A stretch of DNA of 23,209 bases from a virus. Below the pieces are notes generated by a model. It saw nothing but the letters and a program-made list of their open reading frames with translations. It was not told the origin of the DNA and did no database searches. The DNA lies in the IMG/VR virus record IMGVR_UViG_3300030116_000960, positions 1 through 23,209 of that record; one strand, written 5' to 3'. This document shows, piece after piece, positions 1-6,461 of the stretch. The position numbers and the translations under genes were made by a program. The stretch's first letter is position 1; each line of letters opens with the position of its first letter.

Positions 1-1
1 A

Positions 2-361
2 TCAAAAGCAGAAAAAGCAAGATTAAAAAGGGTGGGACTTACAAGGTTAAATACACCAAAAAGAACACCCAACCACAAAACTAAGAAAGCAGTCGTTGCA
101 GTAAGAGTTGGTGGTAAAATAAAAATAATTAGATTCGGGGCGCAAGGCATGGGTCATAATTATAGTCCAGAAGCTAGAAGAAGTTTCAAAGCAAGACACG
201 CTAAGAATATTGCTAAAGGAAAGTCTTCAGCAGCTTGGTGGGCAAACAAAGTTTTTTGGGCAGGAAAAGGTGGAAGTAAAAAACGACCACCAAAGTCACA
301 AAAAAGAACATTTGGTATAAGAAGAAAAACAACTCGAAGAAGAAGAAGGAGCAGAGGATAA
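2..361 (+). CDS. Small basic marine-phage-type protein, 5' end cut by window edge
   Basis: I do not know its function. The protein is very basic, with an arginine-rich C-terminus (RRKTTRRRRRSRG), and contains a conserved-looking core with FGAQG, SFKARHAKNI and SAAWWANKV. I recall this type of core from hypothetical proteins of uncultured marine phages. The reading frame stays open to the first bases of the window: codons from base 2 read SKAEKARLKRVGLTRLN, so the GTG at 32 is probably an internal valine and the true start lies upstream. The stop shares a base with the next start (TAATG). The charge suggests nucleic-acid binding, which is inference only. Confidence 0.7.
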   Translation, partial: SKAEKARLKRVGLTRLNTPKRTPNHKTKKAVVAVRVGGKIKIIRFGAQGMGHNYSPEARRSFKARHAKNIAKGKSSAAWWANKVFWAGKGGSKKRPPKSQKRTFGIRRKTTRRRRRSRG

Positions 362-582
362 TGGAAGTAAGCGGACAAAAACTATGGCTTGATGAAGCCA
401 TGACACACTCAACAGGATTTCTAAAAACTTTAGTAAATAAAGAAAGTAATAGAGATTTAACTAACGCAGAAAAGAACATGAAACACATTGTTGCTTCATA
501 TTGTTACTTATACCACAAGGCACAAGAACTAGGCTTTCTTGATGAAGATTCTGATTTATTTTTTACTGAGAAAATCCATTGA
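361..582 (+). CDS. Hypothetical 73-aa protein in the small-terminase position
   Basis: No recognised domain. The product is short, acidic toward the end (DEDSD) and looks largely helical; residues 37-55 form a likely amphipathic helix. It starts inside the preceding stop (TAATG) and overlaps the large terminase frame by 4 nt if that uses the TTG at 579. Small terminase subunits usually sit directly upstream of the large subunit, so a reduced small terminase is possible. However, 73 aa is short for one and no DNA-binding helix-turn-helix is evident. The operon position is seen; the function is unknown. Confidence 0.6.
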   Translation: MEVSGQKLWLDEAMTHSTGFLKTLVNKESNRDLTNAEKNMKHIVASYCYLYHKAQELGFLDEDSDLFFTEKIH

Positions 583-1880
583 TAGAAGTTAGTAGAAAAG
601 ATATAATTCATGAGAATCTGATGTCTTATCAGGAGACGGCTAGATTTATAAAATTACCAATAGATGGCTATATGGATTTATTGGGAATCACACCAAACTC
701 ATCACAAAATGCAATTATCAATGCAATCAATAACCCTAAATATCGTTTCGTATGTGCCGCTGTTTCTAGAAGGCAGGGCAAAACTTACATAGCAAATATT
801 ATAGGTCAGTTAGTCACTTTAGTACCAAATTGTAATGTTCTACTAATGTCACCTAACTACTCACTATCTCAAATATCATTTGATTTACAAAGACAACTAA
901 TTAAACATTTTGAACTAGAAGTAATAAGAGATAATGCAAAAGATAAAGTTATTGAACTAAGTAATCATTCTACTATTCGTATGGGGTCAATCAATCAAGT
1001 AGACTCTGTTGTTGGTAGAAGTTATGATTTAATTATATTTGATGAGGCAGCGCTAGTTGATGGTCGAGATGCATTTAATGTCGCACTTCGTCCTACACTA
1101 GATAAAGAAAATTCAAAGGCATTATTTATTTCTACTCCTCGTGGTAGAAACAACTGGTTTGCAGAGTTTTGGAATAGAGGTTTCTCAGGAGAATATCCAG
1201 AGTGGTGTTCTGTTAGAGCAACTTATCATGAAAATCCTCGTATATCAGAAGTAGATATCCAAGAGGCTAGAAAAACAATGTCTGAAGCAGAATTTAACCA
1301 AGAGTATATGGCTGACTTCAATGTATTTGAAGGACAAGTCTGGGCATTTAATCATCAGGAATGTGTAGCAGATTTATCAGAACTAGAAACACATAGAATG
1401 GACATATTTGCAGGAATGGACGTAGGTTATAAAGACCCTACCGCTTTCTGTGTTATAGGATATGACTGGGAAAGAGAACGATTCTATTTACTAGATGAAT
1501 ATTTAAATAGCGAAAGAACAACTGAGCAACACGCAATGGAAATAAGAAAACTTATAGATAAATGGAATATAGATTACATTTACATTGACTCTGCAGCTCA
1601 ACAAACAAGATTCGATTTTGCACAAAATTATGATATTACTACTATTAATGCAAAGAAATCTGTACTAGATGGCATTGGTCATGTAGCTGGTATTGTAGAT
1701 AATGATAAGTTAATTGTTCATCAATCCTGTAATGAGTCCATATCAAGTTTAGACCAATATCAATGGGATCCAAACCCTAATTTAATGAAAGAAAAACCTA
1801 AACACAACTATGCATCTCACATGGCAGATGCGATTCGATATGCACTCTACTCGTTTGAAACAAATGCCACTACCTTTTGA
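579..1880 (+). CDS. terL: Terminase large subunit (packaging ATPase and nuclease)
   Basis: This is the motor that pumps DNA through the portal and cuts the concatemer. The N-terminal ATPase has a terminase-type Walker A, SRRQGKT (residues 63-69), Walker B DLIIFDEA (150-157) and a coupling motif STPRGR (185-190). The C-terminal RNase H-like nuclease shows three expected acidic positions: D281 in GMDVGYKDPTAF, D337 in YIDSAAQQTR and D417 in HMADAIRYAL. At 433 aa it is of normal, slightly compact size. The start is uncertain: TTG at 579 overlaps the upstream stop, while ATG at 621 (residue 15, MSYQETARF) also fits; neither has a clear ribosome binding site. The family call is strong; the headful or cos mode cannot be read from it. 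Confidence 0.95.
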   Translation: MIEVSRKDIIHENLMSYQETARFIKLPIDGYMDLLGITPNSSQNAIINAINNPKYRFVCAAVSRRQGKTYIANIIGQLVTLVPNCNVLLMSPNYSLSQISFDLQRQLIKHFELEVIRDNAKDKVIELSNHSTIRMGSINQVDSVVGRSYDLIIFDEAALVDGRDAFNVALRPTLDKENSKALFISTPRGRNNWFAEFWNRGFSGEYPEWCSVRATYHENPRISEVDIQEARKTMSEAEFNQEYMADFNVFEGQVWAFNHQECVADLSELETHRMDIFAGMDVGYKDPTAFCVIGYDWERERFYLLDEYLNSERTTEQHAMEIRKLIDKWNIDYIYIDSAAQQTRFDFAQNYDITTINAKKSVLDGIGHVAGIVDNDKLIVHQSCNESISSLDQYQWDPNPNLMKEKPKHNYASHMADAIRYALYSFETNATTF

Positions 1881-1902
1881 TTACTCCTTGAAAAAATAGT
1901 TC

Positions 1903-1931
1903 TTGACATGAGCTATAAAATTTGTTAAAAT
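1903..1931 (+). promoter_or_regulatory. Strong sigma70-type promoter with extended -10
   Basis: TTGACA (1903-1908) is followed by exactly 17 nt and TAAAAT (1926-1931). A TG at 1923-1924 one base upstream of the -10 makes it an extended -10 element. Five of six -10 bases and all six -35 bases match consensus. It lies in the longest intergenic gap (1881-1951), so transcription would start near 1938, leaving a leader of about 14 nt before the HNH gene. It would drive the HNH protein, portal and following head genes. Confidence 0.75.
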
Positions 1932-1951
1932 TCTAATATACAAGTAGGTTT

Positions 1952-2323
1952 ATGACTTTAAAAAGAGATTTAGTTAAGTATGTTCGTGACAAGGCCAAGT
2001 CGAAATATAAGAAAGACACGCATTGTTACATCTGTGGAAGTACGGAGAATCTGGACTTTCATCACTTTTACGGATTAACTGAGTTATTAGAATCGTGGTT
2101 TAAAGAAAACGACATCACGATAAAAACTGAAGATGAAATATTAGAACTTCGTGAAACATTTATAGAAGAAAACGAAGAAAAAGTTTATAAACAAGCTGTT
2201 ACATTATGTCATATGCATCACCGAAAACTGCATAACATATACGGAAAAAGACCCAAGTTAATAACAGCGCAAAAACAACAAAACTGGGTCGAGATACAAA
2301 GGAAGAAATATGGCATGGTATGA
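1952..2323 (+). CDS. HNH endonuclease between terminase and portal
   Basis: A 123-aa zinc-stabilised beta-beta-alpha-metal nuclease. The visible motif is CYIC (C25, C28), then LDFHHFYG with the catalytic HH pair (H37, H38), and later LCHMHHRKLH carrying C86, H89/H90 and H94. The N-terminus is basic. A helical, Glu-rich stretch (about 45-80) separates the two halves. HNH proteins next to terminase genes are known to cooperate with the large terminase in cos cleavage in HK97-like phages. The 14-nt overlap with the portal start shows it is built into the head operon, though a free-standing homing nuclease origin cannot be excluded. It is the first gene after the promoter at 1903-1931. Confidence 0.85.
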   Translation: MTLKRDLVKYVRDKAKSKYKKDTHCYICGSTENLDFHHFYGLTELLESWFKENDITIKTEDEILELRETFIEENEEKVYKQAVTLCHMHHRKLHNIYGKRPKLITAQKQQNWVEIQRKKYGMV

Positions 2324-3515
2324 TTTTTTATTAGGCAGGACAGAAAAAGAAAATCCCGCCCAATATGTGATAGCGAGAGAAGAAGGGCTCACGATAGATA
2401 GTCGTGAGAATGTTCTCAACTATAGAAATGCATACGAAACATTAGAAATAGTAAACAGAGCAGTCAATATGATAGTAGATGACGCTTCTGAGATACCATT
2501 TGATGTAGGTGAAAAAATACAAGGTATTACACCAATTAAAAAAGAACTACGAAGAACAAGGGTAGATTTATTACTAAATAAAGAACCTAATCCTTTTCAA
2601 GATGTAAGCACATTTAAAAGAAATCTTTTAATAGACTTAATGATTGATGGGAATATCTTTGTTTATTTTGATGGTGCACATCTGTACCATCTTCCAGCAG
2701 ACCATATGACTATCTACAGTGATGATAATACTTATGTAGAGAAGTACACATATGACCACTCAATAGATTACAAACCGTCAGAAATTATTCACATAAAAGA
2801 AAACAGTTTTAACTCCATTTATAGAGGAGTACCAAGACTGAAACCAGCTCTAAGAACTATGCAGTTACTGTCTAGTATGAGAAAGTTTCAGGATAACTTC
2901 TTTAAAAATGGGGCAATACCAGGATTGGTATTGAAATCACCAAACACTCTTTCAGAGAAAATTAAAGAAAGAATGTTACAGGCATGGGTTGCTAGGTACA
3001 ACCCTCAGTCTGGAGGTAGAAGACCATTATTTTTAGATGGTGGTCTAGAGGTTGAAGACTTAACAGAAATTAACTTTAAGGAATTAGACTTTCAAGAAGG
3101 CATCGCCTCAAATGAAAAGATAATACTTAAAGCTTTAGGTGTTCCACCAATTTTGATGGATAGCGGTAACAACGCAAACTTGAGACCAAACCATCGATTA
3201 TATTACTTAGAAACCATACTACCTATTATAAATAAAATAGCGTATGCTTTCGAGAGATACTTCGGTTTCAAACTTGATGAAGATGTAACAGGTATTCCTG
3301 CTTTACAACCAGAGTTAAGAGACCAAGCAAGTTACTATGCTACTCTTGTAAATACAGGAATTATGACACCGAATGAAGCGAGGGAGGCATTAAGACTTGA
3401 ACAAATTGAAGGGTTTGATACACCAAGAGTTCCTGCAAATATCGCAGGTTCAGCCTCAAATCCAGAGGAAGGCGGTAGACCACAAGAGTCATCGCCAAGC
3501 GAGGAAGAAGAATGA
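2310..3515 (+). CDS. HK97-family portal protein
   Basis: Forms the dodecameric ring at one capsid vertex through which DNA enters and leaves and to which the neck attaches. The 401-aa protein has typical HK97-type portal features in order: an N-terminal stretch MAWYDFLLGR, the central NFFKNGAIPGLVLKSP segment (about 196-211), the KALGVPPILM motif, the YYLETILPII helix and a late TGIMTPNEAREALRLE segment. The C-terminus is a disordered Ser/Glu-rich tail. AGGA at 2300-2303 lies 6 nt before the ATG, supporting this start inside the HNH gene. The stop overlaps the next ATG (ATGA). Confidence 0.93.
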   Translation: MAWYDFLLGRTEKENPAQYVIAREEGLTIDSRENVLNYRNAYETLEIVNRAVNMIVDDASEIPFDVGEKIQGITPIKKELRRTRVDLLLNKEPNPFQDVSTFKRNLLIDLMIDGNIFVYFDGAHLYHLPADHMTIYSDDNTYVEKYTYDHSIDYKPSEIIHIKENSFNSIYRGVPRLKPALRTMQLLSSMRKFQDNFFKNGAIPGLVLKSPNTLSEKIKERMLQAWVARYNPQSGGRRPLFLDGGLEVEDLTEINFKELDFQEGIASNEKIILKALGVPPILMDSGNNANLRPNHRLYYLETILPIINKIAYAFERYFGFKLDEDVTGIPALQPELRDQASYYATLVNTGIMTPNEAREALRLEQIEGFDTPRVPANIAGSASNPEEGGRPQESSPSEEEE

Positions 3516-3769
3516 CAAAAGATATGATGATAAAGGCTTTATCCGAGTTCATTGCCAGCAAAGGCGTTGAAACTATGGATTTAAAGACTTACAAAAGTTT
3601 TGGCAACGAAGTACCTGTTAAGGACTATCTTTTAAAAAGATACTGGGGTTCCTGGAATAGAGTACTAGGAGTTGTTAGAAAAAGATATCCTGTCTCGGTA
3701 GCACCTGCTCCTGCACCTAAAGTGGAGAAGAAGGTTGTTAAGAAAGAGGTAAAAGATGTCAAAGAGTAA
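3512..3769 (+). CDS. Small head-operon protein with a homing-endonuclease-repeat-like segment
   Basis: An 85-aa protein of unknown role. Residues about 7-55 end in a KRYWGSWNRVL motif that resembles the end of the homing endonuclease associated repeat (rFGSWn.AL), a small DNA-binding unit usually found beside nuclease domains. Then comes an Ala/Pro hinge (APAPAPK) and a Lys/Val/Glu-rich tail. No nuclease domain is present. GAGGA at 3501-3505 sits 6 nt upstream of the ATG; the start overlaps the portal stop and the end overlaps the protease-capsid start by 14 nt. DNA binding is inference; a minor head protein is the alternative. Confidence 0.72.
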   Translation: MTKDMMIKALSEFIASKGVETMDLKTYKSFGNEVPVKDYLLKRYWGSWNRVLGVVRKRYPVSVAPAPAPKVEKKVVKKEVKDVKE

Positions 3770-5813
3770 CGAAAAGATATATCACTGGACGAGTACTTTT
3801 AAATCTTTAGGCGAAACTGATGATGGTGGCGTAAACATCAAAGGTTCTGCAAGTACAAATGCACTAGATAGAGCTGGAGATATAATTAATCCAGAGGCAT
3901 GGACAAAGGGCGGATTGGAAAACTATAAAGGTAATCCAATTATTCTCTTTAACCATGACTATAATAAGCCTATCGGTAGAGCAACAGATTTAGCGGTTAC
4001 TGATAAAGGTTTGGACATATCTGCAAAGATATCAAAAGCCGCAGGTGATATAACCCAATTAGTTAAAGATGGAGTCCTTGGAGCATTTTCCGTAGGTTTT
4101 AGATGCAAGGATTCTGAATATATGACTGAAACCGACGGATATAAAATAAAGGACGCGGAACTATTTGAAGTTTCCGTAGTATCAGTGCCTTGTAACCAGA
4201 ACGCAACTTTTGGTTTAGCAAAGTCATTTGATAGTATGGACGACTACAGAAAGTACCAAAGTGAATTTTTAAAGGCTAACTCAGTTGAATCAGCAGACGC
4301 TGTTAAAATTGAGCAGCCAAGCGAGGAGAAATCCTCATCAACGGAGACTGATATGTCAGAAGAAAAAAATTCTCCTGAAACTTCATTCGACCTTGAAGCA
4401 TTTGCAAAAGATGTAGCAGAAAAAACTGCAACAACTATCGCTATGAAGCAAGCCGAACAGAAAGCAGCAGACCAAAAAGCAGAAGCTGAAGCCGCTGAGA
4501 AAGCAGCAGAAGTTGAAGCTCAAGAGAAGGCTGTTCAAGAAGCAAAACAGGACGAACAAAAAGCAGTTATCGAAGCAGGACTATCAGGCGCTGAGAGATT
4601 GATGAATGATGTAGAAACTCGAGTCAATGAAAAGCATGAAGACTTAAAACAAGTTGTTGATTCATTAGAGAAACAACTTGCTGAGAAATCAGAAGAAATC
4701 ATGAATATCAGAGAGTCAAAAAGAGTTTTTGCAGACAGACAAGGTCAAGGCGACTGGAAGAAAGCTTTCGAAAACGATATCATTGATGCCAAATTTGCTG
4801 GTTTAGCTACCGGTAAAGGCTGGAACAGTGATTATGCAAAAGGTCTAATGGAAAAAGTTAATGCCCATTCAGGTGTTGGCGTTTCTTCAGCAGACTTTGA
4901 GCAGATTGTTTCAACAAACATCGAAAGAGATATTCAGAACGAATTAGTATTAGCACCTCTATTTAGAGAAATACCAATGACTTCTGCTAACATGATTATC
5001 CCAATATTACCAGATAGTGGTTATGCCGAATTTACAGGTAACCAAACTGCTACAGGTTCATCTCCTCATGGTAACTTAGCCGAGAGAGGTGACACTTATG
5101 GTTCTCCATATGGTGGTGTTGATTTAACTGAAAGAACTCTTTCAACCAAAAAACTCATTTCACAATCATACTTAGGTAATGAAACTGAAGAAGATGCAAT
5201 TATGCCAATCTTGCCTCTCATCAGAGAGTCAATGGTAAGATCTCACGCTAGAGCAATTGAAAATGCGATTCTAGCAGGTGATGACGCTGACGGTGCTTTC
5301 GGTACTGGCGGTGCAGCTTTTGAAGGTCTTTTACACTTAGCTAGAAATGACAGTGATTATACACAGTCATCAACAGCTTTTGCATCAGATACAGTTACAG
5401 CAGCTGAGTTACTTTCAATGAGAAAGAATATGGGTAAATATGGTGTTAATCCATCAGAAGTGGTTTACATCGTATCTCAAAGAACATACTTTGAGTTGCT
5501 AGAAGACGCTGAGTTCCAAGATGCTAACCTAGTTGGCGACATGGCTACTAAGCTAAATGGTGAAATCGGACAGGTATTCGGTTCAAGAGTACTATTATGT
5601 GACGAGTTCGCTACTCCAGCAGTAAGTAAGTTTGCAGCTATCGCTGTTTACCCAAGAAACTATGTAATTCCAAGATTAAGAGGAGTTACAATCGAGTCAG
5701 ACTACGAAGTAGCTAATCAAAGAAGAGTCCTAGTGGCTTCTCAAAGATTAGGATTCATCGACTTAATTGACGGTGCAACTTCTAAGTGGGGACACATGTA
5801 CAAAGCTTCCTAA
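3756..5813 (+). CDS. Prohead protease - scaffold (delta) - major capsid protein fusion
   Basis: One 685-aa frame holds three functions usually encoded separately. Residues about 1-160 are an HK97-type prohead protease (peptidase U35/S78 group) with H67 in LFNHDYNKPIG, S112 in GAFSVGF and the LFEVSVVSVP strand (E138). Residues 160-200 are a Ser/Glu-rich linker. Residues about 205-320 are an Ala/Glu/Lys/Gln-rich coiled coil, matching the scaffold-like delta domain that is removed in maturation. Residues about 325-685 are the HK97-fold shell protein, ending with FIDLIDGATSKWGHMYK. GAGG at 3746-3749 lies 6 nt before the ATG. An in-frame ATG at codon 200 also has a good ribosome binding site. A hairpin follows the stop. 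Confidence 0.93.
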   Translation: MSKSNEKIYHWTSTFKSLGETDDGGVNIKGSASTNALDRAGDIINPEAWTKGGLENYKGNPIILFNHDYNKPIGRATDLAVTDKGLDISAKISKAAGDITQLVKDGVLGAFSVGFRCKDSEYMTETDGYKIKDAELFEVSVVSVPCNQNATFGLAKSFDSMDDYRKYQSEFLKANSVESADAVKIEQPSEEKSSSTETDMSEEKNSPETSFDLEAFAKDVAEKTATTIAMKQAEQKAADQKAEAEAAEKAAEVEAQEKAVQEAKQDEQKAVIEAGLSGAERLMNDVETRVNEKHEDLKQVVDSLEKQLAEKSEEIMNIRESKRVFADRQGQGDWKKAFENDIIDAKFAGLATGKGWNSDYAKGLMEKVNAHSGVGVSSADFEQIVSTNIERDIQNELVLAPLFREIPMTSANMIIPILPDSGYAEFTGNQTATGSSPHGNLAERGDTYGSPYGGVDLTERTLSTKKLISQSYLGNETEEDAIMPILPLIRESMVRSHARAIENAILAGDDADGAFGTGGAAFEGLLHLARNDSDYTQSSTAFASDTVTAAELLSMRKNMGKYGVNPSEVVYIVSQRTYFELLEDAEFQDANLVGDMATKLNGEIGQVFGSRVLLCDEFATPAVSKFAAIAVYPRNYVIPRLRGVTIESDYEVANQRRVLVASQRLGFIDLIDGATSKWGHMYKAS
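4343..4355 (+). promoter_or_regulatory. Internal ribosome binding site and ATG inside the protease-capsid fusion
   Basis: GGAG (4343-4346), a 6-nt spacer and ATG (4353-4355) lie in the frame of the fusion gene, at codon 200, exactly in the linker between the protease and the delta coiled coil. Motif and spacing equal those of the clear annotated starts here (2310, 3512, 3756, 8450, 9768). Initiation here would give a 486-aa delta plus capsid product (4353-5813) without protease, close to a free-standing HK97 capsid precursor in layout. Use of this start is inferred. Confidence 0.6.
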
Positions 5814-5829
5814 TAGCTTTACAGGTTTT

Positions 5830-5858
5830 TGGTGGTTTACCTATAAACCACCACTTTT
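5830..5858 (+). terminator. Hairpin terminator or attenuator after the capsid gene
   Basis: A perfect 10-bp stem (5830-5839 pairing with 5844-5853, arm TGGTGGTTTA) encloses a 4-nt loop (CCTA), followed by C and four T. It occupies most of the 51-nt gap after the capsid stop. The T-run is short, so partial termination or 3'-end protection of the capsid message is more likely than full termination. Confidence 0.65.
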
Positions 5859-5864
5859 AAGATT

Positions 5865-6461
5865 ATGGCAGATTTAATAACAGTAGTACAATATAAAGAC
5901 GCAGAGGGTCTCCGTGGTGAGAAGGACGACGACCGTCTTAATGTAATAGTACCACAAGTCTCTGACTTAGTAAAAAAATACTGTGGCATATCTTTTGTAG
6001 ACTTTTATAGTACAGATAAAGTTGAAACTTTTTCAGTCGATGATAACTATACTACCACCATAATAGTGAGTGAAAGTCCGTTAGTCGAAGTGAGTAAAGT
6101 AGAAGAAAGGGCAAGTTACTCTGGAAGTTATGTAGAATTAACTACAGGTAACTATGAATACTATGTAGACTTAGAGTCTGATGCTATTATAAGAACAAAT
6201 TCACAGGGTAAACCGATTGCATATAAGCAAGGAGTTGGAGCTGTAAAAATAACATATAAGGCAGGATATTCTGAAACACCAGATGATTTAAAATTAGCAC
6301 TTTTTGATTTAGTTAATTATTATATAAAAGATGAACATAAAGAAAGAAGAACACTTGGTGGAGCAACTATAAATAACCAAGGAACTGCAGGATTAAGACA
6401 GTCCACAGACTTTCCAGACCACATCAAAAGGGTACTGGATTTATATAGAGTTGTTATATAA
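5865..6461 (+). CDS. Head-tail connector (gp6-like adaptor)
   Basis: Expected to form the ring bound below the portal. The 198-aa protein has the connector pattern: an N-terminal helical part (about 1-42), a central beta-rich region with SESPLVEVSKVE (about 70-81), a strand KITYKAGYSETPDDLK (about 128-143) and a C-terminal amphipathic helix LALFDLVNYYIKDEHKER. The phrase of YKAGY followed by P-DLK and a helix ending in basic residues is characteristic of the HK97 gp6-like and related adaptor families. No strong ribosome binding site is seen. The position just after the capsid gene supports the call. The stop shares a base with the next ATG. Confidence 0.8.
   Translation: MADLITVVQYKDAEGLRGEKDDDRLNVIVPQVSDLVKKYCGISFVDFYSTDKVETFSVDDNYTTTIIVSESPLVEVSKVEERASYSGSYVELTTGNYEYYVDLESDAIIRTNSQGKPIAYKQGVGAVKITYKAGYSETPDDLKLALFDLVNYYIKDEHKERRTLGGATINNQGTAGLRQSTDFPDHIKRVLDLYRVVI

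Noticed and set aside
1909-1935. AT-rich imperfect inverted repeat around AAATTTGTTAAAATT as a terminator
   Set aside because: The pairing is short, A/T only and overlaps the promoter; it is better explained as promoter spacer and -10 region.
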